NCBI RefSeq assembly: GCF_051020975.1
Contig: NW_027478170.1
Span: forward strand, 1,364,001-1,428,000
Reading direction: 5' to 3'
Length of the DNA stretch: 64,000 nucleotides
Origin: Osmia lignaria lignaria
Taxonomy: Eukaryota; Arthropoda; Insecta; Hymenoptera; Megachilidae
Under the pieces are notes generated by a model. It worked only from the letters and a program-made list of their open reading frames with translations, ran no database searches and was not told where the DNA came from. The position numbers and the translations under genes are program-made. Positions 26,401 to 37,619 of the stretch are shown here, one piece after another. How positions within the stretch are numbered: the stretch's first letter is position 1; each line of letters begins with the position of its first letter.

Positions 26401-27315
26401 TCTTCTTCTTGTTGTTCTTCTTCTGCACAGCTAAGCTGGAAGTGGCATTTGCGGCTCGCACTAGTGCAGAGTTATCTCAAAGAAAGGGGCCACGGTGTTT
26501 CTGTATCTCTATTATGTTGGTGCGGCTTCGGAACTTTTAAATATCTTGATATATCTCGAGAACTACGCATCTGATCAAAAAATATCATAGAACATAAAAA
26601 GTAGGAAACTCAATTCTCTACAAAAAAGGTCTCTTAACATTTTGCCATAGCTCGCTTCGTTTCCGAGATATTTGCAGATTTATCTCAAGGGAAGGGGCCT
26701 GACGGACATATTTCGAGATATTTCTTCTTCTTGTTGTTCTCCTTCTGCACAGCTAAGCTGGAAGTGGCATTTGCGGCTCGCACTAGTGCAGAGTTATCTC
26801 AAAGAAAGGGGCCACGGTGTTTCTGTATCTCTATTATGTTGGTGCGGCTTCGGAACTTTTAAATATCTCGATATATCTCGAAAACTACGCTTCTGATCGA
26901 AAAATATCATAGAACATAAATTGTAGGAAACATAATTCTCTACAAAAAACGTCTCTTAACATTTTGCCATAGCTCGCTTCGTTTCCGAGATATTTGCAGA
27001 TTCAGCTCAAAGGAACGGGCCTGACGGACATATTTCGAGATACTTCTTTTTCTTGTTGTTCTTCCTCTGCACAGCTAAGCTGGAAGTGGCATTTGCAGCT
27101 CGCAATAGTGCAGAGTTATCTCAAAGAAAGGGGCCACGGTGTTTCTGTATCTCTATTATGTTGGTGCGGATTCGGAACTTTTAAATATCTTGATATATCT
27201 CGAGAACTACGCATCTGATCCAAAAATATCATACAACATAAAAAGTAGGAAACTTAATTCTCTACAAATAAAGTCTCTTAACATTTTGCCATAGCTCGCT
27301 TCGTTTCCGAGATAT
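23453..27315 (+). repeat. Less ordered monomer stretch
   Basis: Twelve units, mostly with the GCGGCTCGCACTA 5' type. A TTGCAG substitution (CACTATTGCAG) recurs at 23775, 24097, 24741 and 26028. Units 23775 and 24741 also share the GAGAACTACGCGTC tail at a 966-bp shift. Units 26028 and 26350 share AAACTCAATTC. Only short-range duplication is visible here, and I found no long block. Unit 25385 is 321 bp through CTCTCACGTTTCC at its 3' end. Confidence 0.75.
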
Positions 27316-27539
27316 TTGCAGATTTATCTCAAGGGAAGGGGCCTGACGGACAGATTTCGAGATATTTCTTATTCTTGTTGTTCTTCTTCTGCACAGCTAA
27401 GCTGGAAGTGGCATTTGCAGCTGGCAATAGTGCAGAGTTATCTCAAAGGAAGGGGCCACGGTGTTTCTGTATCTCTATTATGTTGGTGCGGCTTCGGAAC
27501 TTTTAAATATCTTGATATATCTCGAGAACTACGCATCTG

Positions 27540-27959
27540 ATCAAAAAATATCATAGAACATAAAAAGTAGGAAACTAAATTCTCTACAAATAAAGTCTCT
27601 TAACATTTTGCCATAGCTCGCTTCGTTTCCGAGATATTTGCAGATATATCTCAAGGGAAGGGGCCTGACGGACATATTTCGAGATATTTCTTCTTCTTGT
27701 TGTTCTTCTTCTGCACAGCTAACCTGGAAGTGGCATTTGCAGCTCGCAATAGTGCAGAGTTATCTCAAAGAAAGGGGCCACGGTGTTTCTGTATCTCTAT
27801 TATGTTGGTGCGGCTTCGGGTCTTTTAAATATCTTGATATATCTCGAGAACTACGCATCTGATCAAAAAATATCGTAGAACATAAAAAGTAGGAAACATA
27901 ATTCTCTACAAAAAAGGTCTCTTAACATTTTGCCATAGCTCGCTTCGTTTCCGAGATAT
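27540..27959 (+). repeat. Monomer type shared with 48480-48889, 65 units downstream
   Basis: The linked variants AAACTAAATTC, CAAATAAAGTCTC, GCTAACCTGG, TTCGGGTCTTTT and ATATCGTAGAAC recur together at 48480-48889, and again near 51466, 52432, 54364 and 55652. The first pair is separated by 20930 bp, exactly 65 x 322. This type thus brackets the large duplicated block on both sides. Confidence 0.8.
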
Positions 27960-28918
27960 TTGCAGATTTATCTCAAGGGAAGGGGCCTGACGGACATATT
28001 TCGAGATATTTCGTCTTCTTGTTGTTCTTCTTCTGCACAGCTAAGCTGGAAGTGGCATTTGCAGCTCGCAATAGTGCAGAGTTATCTCAAGGAAAGGGGC
28101 GACGGTGTTTCTGTATCTCTATTATGTTGGTGCGGCTTCGGAACTTTTAAATATCTTGATATATCTCGAGAACTACGCATCTGATCAAAAAATATCATAG
28201 AACATAAAAAGTAGGAAACTTAATTCTCTACAAATAAAATCTCTTAACATTTTGCCATAGCTCGCTTCGTTTCCGAGATATTTGCAGATATATCTCAAGG
28301 GAAGGGGCCTGACGGACATATTTCGAGATATTTCTTCTTCTTGTTGTTCTTCTTCTGCACAGCTAAGCTGGAAGTGGCATTTGCAGCTCGCAATAGTGCA
28401 GAGTTATCTCAAAGATAGGGGCCACGGTGTTTCTGTATCTCTATTATGTTGGTGCGGCTTCGGAACTTTTAAATATCTTGATATATCTCGAGAACTACGC
28501 ATCTGATCAAAAAATATCATAGAACATAAAAAGTAGGAAACTTAATTCTCTACAAAAAAGGTCTCTTAACATTTTACCATAGCTCGCTTCGTTTCCGAGA
28601 TATTTGCAGATTTATCTCAAGGGAAGGGGCCTGACGGACAGATTTGGAGATATTTCTTCTTCTTGTTGTTCTTCTTCTGCACAGCTAAGCTGGAAGTGGC
28701 ATTTGCAGCTCGCAATAGTGCAGAGTTATCTCAAAGGAAGGGGCCACGGTGTTTCTGTATCTCTATTATGTTGGCGCGGCTTCGGAACTTTTAAATATCT
28801 TGATATATCTCGAGAACTACGCATCTGATCAAAAAATATCATACAACATAAAAAGTAGGAAACTTAATTCTCTACAAAAAAGGTCTGTTAACATTTTGCC
28901 ATAGCTCGCTTCGTTTCC

Positions 28919-28940
28919 GAGATATTTGCAGATTTATCTC
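28919..28940 (+). repeat. Short inverted repeat at the monomer boundary (example copy)
   Basis: GAGATA (28919-28924) and TATCTC (28935-28940) form a 6-bp dyad with a 10-bp loop. In units with AGATATATCTC the stem extends to seven pairs (GAGATAT/ATATCTC). The dyad recurs in nearly every unit, about 199 times. No function can be assigned from sequence; it could be a protein-binding dyad or a by-product of the monomer's repetitive origin. Confidence 0.55.
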
Positions 28941-29247
28941 AAGGGAAGGGGCCTGACGGACATATTTCGAGATATTTCTTCTTCTTGTTGTTCTTCTTCT
29001 GCACAGCTAAGCTGGAAATGGCATTTGCGGCTCGCACTAGTGCAGAGTTATCTCAAAGAAAGGGGCCACGGTGTTTCTGTATCTCTATTATGTTGGTGCG
29101 GCTTCGGAACTTTTAAATATCTCGATATATCTCGAAAACTACGCTTCTGATCGAAAAATATCATAGAACATAAATTGTAGGAAACATGATTCTCAACAAA
29201 AAAGGTCTCTTAACATTTTGCCATAGCTCGCTTCGTTTCCGAGATAT
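28926..29247 (+). repeat. Representative satellite monomer (anatomy)
   Basis: This is a typical 322-bp unit used to describe the layout. Positions 1-6 are TTGCAG. TATCTC lies at 10-15, followed by the G-rich AAGGGAAGGGGCC. GAGATA lies at 44-49. A pyrimidine-rich TTC/TTG triplet tract occupies about 51-76. A second TTATCTCAA-G-rich segment starts at 123, exactly 114 bp after the first, so the unit has an internal imperfect direct repeat. TATCTC recurs at 155, 193 and 203. Short A-runs lie near 229 and 273. The unit closes with GCCATAGCTCGCTTCG and the next GAGATA. The choice of starting point is arbitrary because the array is circularly permutable. Confidence 0.9.
28979..29001 (+). repeat. Pyrimidine-rich TTC/TTG triplet tract (example copy)
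   Basis: A run of TTC and TTG triplets occupies about 25 bp of each unit, with only T, C and three G residues on the + strand. It is the one low-complexity segment of the monomer and the site of the 15-bp tandem insertion at 59246. Recurrent point variants are TTCGTC in place of TTCTTC, CTCCTTC, CCTCTGC and TTCATCTTC. Confidence 0.8.
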
Positions 29248-32200
29248 TTGCAGATATATCTCAAGGGAAGGGGCCTGACGGACATATTTCGAGATATTTC
29301 GTCTTCTTGTTGTTCTCCTTCTGCACAGCTAAGCTGGAAGTGGCATTTGCAGCTCGCAATAGTGCAGAATTATCTCAAAGAAAGGGGCGACGGTGTTTCT
29401 GTATCTCTATTATGTTGGTGCGGCTTCGGAACTTTTAAATATCTTGATATATCTCGAGAACTACGCATCTGATCAAAAAATATCATAGAACATAAAAAGT
29501 AGGAAACTTAATTCTCTACAAATAAAATCTCTTAACATTTTGCCATAGCTCGCTTCGTTTCCGAGATATTTGCAGATTTATCTCAAGGGAAGGGGCCTGA
29601 CGGACAGATTTGGAGATATTTCTTCTTCTTGTTGTTCTTCTTCTGCACAGCTAAGCTGGAAGTGGCATTTGCAGCTCGCAATAGTGCAGAGTTATCTCAA
29701 AGGAAGGGGTCACGGTGTTTCTGTATCTCTATTATGTTGGTGCGGTTTCGGAACTTTTAAATATCTTGATATATCTCGAGAAATACGCATCTGATCAAAA
29801 AACATCATAGAACATAAAAAGTAGGAAACTTAATTCTCTACAAAAAAGGTCTCTTAACATTTTGCCATAGCTCGCTTCGTTTCCGAGATATTTGCAGATT
29901 TATCTCAAGGGAAGGGGCCTGACGGACATATTTCGAGATATTTCTTCTTCTTGTTGTTCTTCTTCGGCACAGCTAAGCTGGAAGTGGCATTTGCAGCTCG
30001 CAATAGTGCAGAGTTATCTCAAAGAAAGGGGCGACGGTGTTTCTGTATCTCTATTATGTTGGTGTGGCTTCGGAACTTTTAAATATCTTGATATATCTCG
30101 AGAACTACGCATCTGATCAAAAAATATCATAGAACATAAAAAGTAGGAAACTTAATTCTCTACAAAAAAGGTCTCTTAACATTTTGCCATACCTCGCTTC
30201 GTTTCCGAGATATTTGCAGATTTATCTCAAGGGAAGGAGCCTGACGGACATATTTCGAGATATTTCTTCTTCTTGTTGTTCTTCTTCTGCACAGCTAAGC
30301 TGGATGTGGCATTTGCGGCTCGCACTAGTGCAGAGTTATCTCAAAGAAAGGGGCCACGGTGTTTCTGTATCTCTATTATGTTGGTGCGGCTTCGGAACTT
30401 TTAAATATCTCGATATATCTCGAAAACTACGCTTCTGATCGAAAAATATCATAAAACATAAATTGTAGGAAACATAATTCTCTACAAAAAAGGTCTCTTA
30501 ACATTTTGCCATAGCTCGCTTCGTTTCCGAGATATTTGCAGATATATCTCAAGGGAAGGGGCCTGACGGACATATTTCGAGATATTTCTTCTTCTTGTTG
30601 TTCTTCTTCTGCACAGCTAAGCTGGAAGTGGCATTTGCAGCTCGCAATAGTGCAGAGTTATCTCAAAGATAGGGGCCACGGTGTTTCTGTATCTCTATTA
30701 TGTTGGTGCGGCTTCGGAACTTTTAAATATCTTGATATATCTCGAGAACTACGCATCTGATCAAAAAATTTCATAGAACATAAAAAGTAGGAAACTTAAT
30801 TCTCTACAAAAAAGGTCTCTTAACATTTTACCATAGCTCGCTTCGTTTCCGAGATATTTGCAGATTTATCTCAAGGGAAGGGGCCTGACGGACAGATTTG
30901 GAGATATTTCTTCTTCTTGTTGTTCTTCTTCTGCACAGCTAAGCTGGAAGTGGCATTTGCAGCTCGCAATAGTGCAGAGTTATCTCAAAGGAAGGGGCCA
31001 CGGTGTTTCTGTATCTCTATTATGTTGGCGCGGCTTCGGAACTTTTAAATATCTTGATATATCTCGAGAACTACGCATCTGATCAAAAAATATCATACAA
31101 CATAAAAAGTAGGAAACTTAATTCTCTACAAAAAAGGTCTGTTAACATTTTGCCATAGCTCGCTTCGTTTCCGAGATATTTGCAGATTTATCTCAAGGGA
31201 AGGGGCCTGACGGACATATTTCGAGATATTTCTTCTTCTTGTTGTTCTTCTTCTGCACAGCTAAGCTGGAAATGGCATTTGCGGCTCGCACTAGTGCAGA
31301 GTTATCTCAAAGAAAGGGGCCACGGTGTTTCTGTATCTCTATTATGTTGGTGCGGCTTCGGAACTTTTAAATATCTTGATATATCTCGAGAACTACGCAT
31401 CTGATCCAAAAATATCATACAACATAAAAAGTAGGAAACTTAATTCTCTACAAAAAAGGTCTCTTAACATTTTGCCATAGCTCGCTTCGTTTCCGAGATA
31501 TTTGCAGATTTATCTCAAGGGAAGGGGCCTGACGGACATATTTCGAGATATTTCGTCTTCTTGTTGTTCTTCTTCTGCACAGCTAAGCTGGAAGTGGCAT
31601 TTGCAGCTCGCAATAGTGCAGAGTTATCTCAAGGAAAGGGGCGACGGTGTTTCTGTATCTCTATTATGTTGGTGCGGCTTCGGAACTTTTAAATATCTTG
31701 ATATATCTCGAGAACTACGCATCTGATCAAAAAATATCATAGAACATAAAAAGTAGGAAACTTAATTCTCTACAAATAAAATCTCTTAACATTTTGCCAT
31801 AGCTCGCTTCGTTTCCGAGATATTTGCAGATTTATCTCAAGGGAAGGGGCCTGACGGACATATTTCGAGATATTTCTCCTTCTTGTTGTTCTTCTTCGGC
31901 ACAGCTAAGCTGGAAGTGGCATTTGCAGCTCGCAATAGTGCAGAGTTATCTCAAAGAAAGGGGCGACGGTGTTTCTGTATCTCTATTATGTTGGTGCGGC
32001 TTCGGAACTTTTAAATATCTTGATATATCTCGAGAACTACGCATCTGATCAAAAAATATCATAGAACATAAAAAGTAGGAAACTTAATTCTCTACAAAAA
32101 AGGTCTCTTAACATTTTGCCATACCTCGCTTCGTTTCCGAGATATTTGCAGATTTATCTCAAGGGAAGGAGCCTGACGGACATATTTCGAGATATTTCTT

Positions 32201-35200
32201 CTTCTTGTTGTTCTTCTTCTGCACAGCTAAGCTGGATGTGGCATTTGCGGCTCGCACTAGTGCAGAGTTATCTCAAAGAAAGGGGCCACGGTGTTTCTGT
32301 ATCTCTATTATGTTGGTGCGGCTTCGGAACTTTTAAATATCTCGATATATCTCGAAAACTACGCTTCTGATCGAAAAATATCATAAAACATAAATTGTAG
32401 GAAACATAATTCTCTACAAAAAAGGTCTCTTAACATTTTGCCATAGCTCGCTTCGTTTCCGAGATATTTGCAGATATATCTCAAGGGAAGGGGCCTGACG
32501 GACATATTTCGAGATATTTCTTCTTCTTGTTGTTCTTCTTCTGCACAGCTAAGCTGGAAGTGGCATTTGCAGCTCGCAATAGTGCAGAGTTATCTCAAAG
32601 ATAGGGGCCACGGTGTTTCTGTATCTCTATTATGTTGGTGCGGCTTCGGAACTTTTAAATATCTTGATATATCTCGAGAACTACGCATCTGATCAAAAAA
32701 TATCATAGAACATAAAAAGTAGGAAACTTAATTCTCTACAAAAAAGGTCTCTTAACATTTTACCATAGCTCGCTTCGTTTCCGAGATATTTGCAGATTTA
32801 TCTCAAGGGAAGGGGCCTGACGGACAGATTTGGAGATATTTCTTCTTCTTGTTGTTCTTCTTCTGCACAGCTAAGCTGGAAGTGGCATTTGCAGCTCGCA
32901 ATAGTGCAGAGTTATCTCAAAGGAAGGGGCCACGGTGTTTCTGTATCTCTATTATGTTGGCGCGGCTTCGGAACTTTTAAATATCTTGATATATCTCGAG
33001 AACTACGCATCTGATCAAAAAATATCATACAACATAAAAAGTAGGAAACTTAATTCTCTACAAAAAAGGTCTGTTAACATTTTGCCATAGCTCGCTTCGT
33101 TTCCGAGATATTTGCAGATTTATCTCAAGGGAAGGGGCCTGACGGACATATTTCGAGATATTTCTTCTTCTTGTTGTTCTTCTTCTGCACAGCTAAGCTG
33201 GAAATGGCATTTGCGGCTCGCACTAGTGCAGAGTTATCTCAAAGAAAGGGGCCACGGTGTTTCTGTATCTCTATTATGTTGGTGCGGCTTCGGAACTTTT
33301 AAATATCTCGATATATCTCGAAAACTACGCTTCTGATAGAAAAATATCATAGAACATAAATTGTAGGAAACATGATTCTCAACAAAAAAGGTCTCTTAAC
33401 ATTTTGCCATAGCTCGCTTCGTTTCCGAGATATTTGCAGATATATCTCAAGGGAAGGGGCCTGACGGACATATTTCGAGATATTTCGTCTTCTTGTTGTT
33501 CTCCTTCTGCACAGCTAAGCTGGAAGTGGCATTTGCAGCTCGCAATAGTGCAGAATTATCTCAAAGAAAGGGGCGACGGTGTTTCTGTATCTCTATTATG
33601 TTGGTGCGGCTTCGGAACTTTTAAATATCTTGATATATCTCGAGAACTACGCATCTGATCAAAAAATATCATAGAACATAAAAAGTAGGAAACTTAATTC
33701 TCTACAAATAAAATCTCTTAACATTTTGCCATAGCTCGCTTCGTTTCCGAGATATTTGCAGATTTATCTCAAGGGAAGGGGCCTGACGGACAGATTTGGA
33801 GATATTTCTTCTTCTTGTTGTTCTTCTTCTGCACAGCTAAGCTGGAAGTGGCATTTGCAGCTCGCAATAGTGCAGAGTTATCTCAAAGGAAGGGGTCACG
33901 GTGTTTCTGTATCTCTATTATGTTGGTGCGGTTTCGGAACTTTTAAATATCTTGATATATCTCGAGAAATACGCATCTGATCAAAAAATATCATAGAACA
34001 TAAAAAGTAGGAAACTTAATTCTCTACAAAAAAGGTCTCTTAACATTTTACCATAGCTCGCTTCGTTTCCGAGATATTTGCAGATTTATCTCAAGGGAAG
34101 GGGCCTGACGGACAGATTTGGAGATATTTCTTCTTCTTGTTGTTCTTCTTCTGCACAGCTAAGCTGGAAGTGGCATTTGCAGCTCGCAATAGTGCAGAGT
34201 TATCTCAAAGGAAGGGGCCACGGTGTTTCTGTATCTCTATTATGTTGGCGCGGTTTCGGAACTTTTAAATATCTTGATATATCTCGAGAACTACGCATCT
34301 GATCAAAAAATATCATACAACATAAAAAGTAGGAAACTTAATTCTCTACAAAAAAGGTCTCTTAACATTTTGCCATAGCTCGCTTCGTTTCCGAGATATT
34401 TGCAGATTTATCTCAAGGGAAGGGGCCTGACGGACATATTTCGAGATATTTCTTCTTCTTGTTGTTCTTCTTCTGCACAGCTAAGCTGGAAATGGCATTT
34501 GCGGCTCGCACTAGTGCAGAGTTATCTCAAAGAAAGGGGCCACGGTGTTTCTGTATCTCTATTATGTTGGTGCGGCTTCGGAACTTTTAAATATCTCGAT
34601 ATATCTCGAAAACTACGCTTCTGATCGAAAAATATCATAGAACATAAATTGTAGGAAACATGATTCTCAACAAAAAAGGTCTCTTAACATTTTGCCATAG
34701 CTCGCTTCGTTTCCGAGATATTTGCAGATATATCTCAAGGGAAGGGGCCTGACGGACATATTTCGAGATATTTCGTCTTCTTGTTGTTCTTCTTCTGCAC
34801 AGCTAAGCTGGAAGTGGCATTTGCAGCTCGCAATAGTGCAGAATTATCTCAAAGAAAGGGGCGACGGTGTTTCTGTATCTCTATTATGTTGGTGCGGCTT
34901 CGGAACTTTTAAATATCTTGATATATCTCGAGAACTACGCATCTGATCAAAAAATATCATAGAACATAAAAAGTAGGAAACTTAATTCTCTACAAATAAA
35001 ATCTCTTAACATTTTGCCATAGCTCGCTTCGTTTCCGAGATATTTGCAGATTTATCTCAAGGGAAGGGGCCTGACGGACAGATTTGGAGATATTTCTTCT
35101 TCTTGTTGTTCTTCTTCTGCACAGCTAAGCTGGAAGTGGCATTTGCAGCTCGCAATAGTGCAGAGTTATCTCAATGGAAGGGGCCACGGTGTTTCTGTAT

Positions 35201-37474
35201 CTCTATTATGTTGGTGCGGTTTCGGAACTTTTAAATATCTTGATATATCTCGAGAAATACGCATCTGATCAAAAAATATCATAGAACATAAAAAGTAGGA
35301 AACTTAATTCTCTACAAAAAAGGTCTCTTAACATTTTGCCATAGCTCGCTTCGTTTCCGAGATATTTGCAGATTTATCTCAAGGGAAGGGGCCTGACGGA
35401 CATATTTCGAGATATTTCTTCTTCTTGTTGTTCTTCTTCGGCACAGCTAAGCTGGAAGTGGCATTTGCAGCTCGCAATAGTGCAGAGTTATCTCAAAGAA
35501 AGGGGCGACGGTGTTTCTGTATCTCTATTATGTTGGTGCGGCTTCGGAACTTTTAAATATCTTGATATATCTCGAGAACTACGCATCTGATCAAAAAATA
35601 TCATAGAACATAAAAAGTAGGAAACTTAATTCTCTACAAAAAAGGTCTCTTAACATTTTGCCATACCTCGCTTCGTTTCCGAGATATTTGCAGATTTATC
35701 TCAAGGGATGGAGCCTGACGGACATATTTCGAGATATTTCTTCTTCTTGTTGTTCTTCTTCTGCACAGCTAAGCTGGATGTGGCATTTGCGGCTCGCACT
35801 AGTGCAGAGTTATCTCAAAGAAAGGGGCCACGGTGTTTCTGTATCTCTATTATGTTGGTGCGGCTTCGGAACTTTTAAATATCTCGATATATCTCGAAAA
35901 CTACGCTTCTGATCGAAAAATATCATAAAACATAAATTGTAGGAAACATAATTCTCTACAAAAAAGGTCTCTTAACATTTTGCCATAGCTCGCTTCGTTT
36001 CCGAGATATTTGCAGATATATCTCAAGGGAAGGGGCCTGACGGACATATTTCGAGATATTTCTTCTTCTTGTTGTTCTTCTTCTGCACAGCTAAGCTGGA
36101 AGTGGCATTTGCAGCTCGCAATAGTGCAGAGTTATCTCAAAGATAGGGGCCACGGTGTTTCTGTATCTCTATTATGTTGGTGCGGCTTCGGAACTTTTAA
36201 ATATCTTGATATATCTCGAGAACTACGCATCTGATCAAAAAATATCATAGAACATAAAAAGTAGGAAACTTAATTCTCTACAAAAAAGGTCTCTTAACAT
36301 TTTACCATAGCTCGCTTCGTTTCCGAGATATTTGCAGATTTATCTCAAGGGAAGGGGCCTGACGGACAGATTTGGAGATATTTCTTCTTCTTGTTGTTCA
36401 TCTTCTGCACAGCTAAGCTGGAAGTGGCATTTGCAGCTCGCAATAGTGCAGAGTTATCTCAAAGGAAGGGGCCACGGTGTTTCTGTATCTCTATTATGTT
36501 GGCGCGGCTTCGGAACTTTTAAATATCTTCATATATCTCGAGAACTACGCATCTGATCAAAAAATATCATACAACATAAAAAGTAGGAAACTTAATTCTC
36601 TACAAAAAAGGTCTCTTAACATTTTGCCATAGCTCGCTTCGTTTCCGAGATATTTGCAGATTTATCTCAAGGGAAGGGGCCTGACGGACATATTTCGAGA
36701 TATTTCTTCTTCTTGTTGTTCTTCTTCTGCACAGCTAAGCTGGAAATGGCATTTGCGGCTCGCACTAGTGCAGAGTTATCTCAAAGAAAGGGGCCACGGT
36801 GTTTCTGTATCTCTATTATGTTGGTGCGGCTTCGGAACTTTTAAATATCTCGATATATCTCGAAAACTACGCTTCTGATCGAAAAATATCATAGAACATA
36901 AATTGTAGGAAACATGATTCTCAACAAAAAAGGTCTCTTAACATTTTGCCATAGCTCGCTTCGTTTCCGAGATATTTGCAGATATATCTCAAGGGAAGGG
37001 GCCTGACGGACATATTTCGAGATATTTCGTCTTCTTGTTGTTCTTCTTCTGCACAGCTAAGCTGGAAGTGGCATTTGCAGCTCGCAATAGTGCAGAATTA
37101 TCTCAAAGAAAGGGGCGACGGTGTTTCTGTATCTCTATTATGTTGGTGCGGCTTCGGAACTTTTAAATATCTTGATATATCTCGAGAACTACGCATCTGA
37201 TCAAAAAATATCATAGAACATAAAAAGTAGGAAACTTAATTCTCTACAAATAAAATCTCTTAACATTTTGCCATAGCTCGCTTCGTTTCCGAGATATTTG
37301 CAGATTTATCTCAAGGGAAGGGGCCTGACGGACAGATTTGGAGATATTTCTTCTTCTTGTTGTTCTTCTTCTGCACAGCTAAGCTGGAAGTGGCATTTGC
37401 AGCTCGCAATAGTGCAGAGTTATCTCAATGGAAGGGGCCACGGTGTTTCTGTATCTCTATTATGTTGGTGCGGT
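29103..37474 (+). repeat. 26-monomer block, copy 1 (8372 bp)
   Basis: This block is followed at once by a second copy at a shift of 8372 bp, exactly 26 x 322. Private markers agree in order: TTCTCCTTCTGC (29311/37683 region), AAAAAACATCATAG, GGTGTGGCTTC, CAAAAAATTTCATAG, TTTCTCCTTCTTG, CTTCTGATAGAAAA, GGCGCGGTTTCGG, TCAATGGAAGG, GGGATGGAGCC and ATCTTCATATATC. I found no copy-specific difference at any marker checked. It holds units with GGACAGATTTGGAG, CATACCTCGC, GGATGTGGC and GGGGCGACGG, types rare in the left third of the window. Confidence 0.93.
34277..37028 (+). repeat. 7-monomer repeat (2254-bp shift), first instance
   Basis: Inside copy 1 of the 26-monomer block, units 34400, 34722 and 35044 recur at 36654, 36976 and 37298 with a 2254-bp (7 x 322) shift. 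The second round is cut short by the junction monomer at 37298. The marker is TCAATGGAAGG in both 35044 and 37298. Confidence 0.85.
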
Positions 37475-37619
37475 TTCGGAACTTTTAAATATCTCGATAT
37501 ATCTCGAAAACTACGCTTCTGATCGAAAAATATCATAGAACATAAATTGTAGGAAACATGATTCTCAACAAAAAAGGTCTCTTAACATTTTGCCATAGCT
37601 CGCTTCGTTTCCGAGATAT
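37298..37619 (+). repeat. Chimeric junction monomer of the 26-monomer duplication
   Basis: The left part (TCAATGGAAGG and CGGTTTCGG, with T at 37474) is that of the unit at 45670. The right part (ATCTCGATATATCTCG, with C at 37495, then CTTCTGATCGAAAA) is that of the unit at 28926. The switch lies in the 20 identical bases 37475-37494. The unit stays 322 bp long, so the exchange was in register. Confidence 0.9.

Noticed and set aside
28934..28953. G-quadruplex from the GGG/GGGG runs
   Set aside because: Each G-rich element has at most two runs of three or more G, and the next element is 114 bp away, so no intramolecular quadruplex motif is present.
28979..29001. Polypyrimidine tract of a 3' splice site or an independent microsatellite
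   Set aside because: It is a fixed part of the satellite unit, interrupted by G residues and invariant in length except for one duplicated 15-mer. There is no exon context.
29154..29203. Phased A-tracts giving curved DNA
   Set aside because: The two A-runs per unit are about 44 bp apart, not a clean multiple of a helical turn, and only two runs occur per 322 bp. The case is weak without a curvature calculation.
28926..29247. CENP-B box
   Set aside because: I looked for the TTCG-N4-A-N2-CGGG pattern around the TTCG words (CTTCGTTTCC, ATTTCGAGAT, GCTTCGGAAC), and none fits the essential bases.
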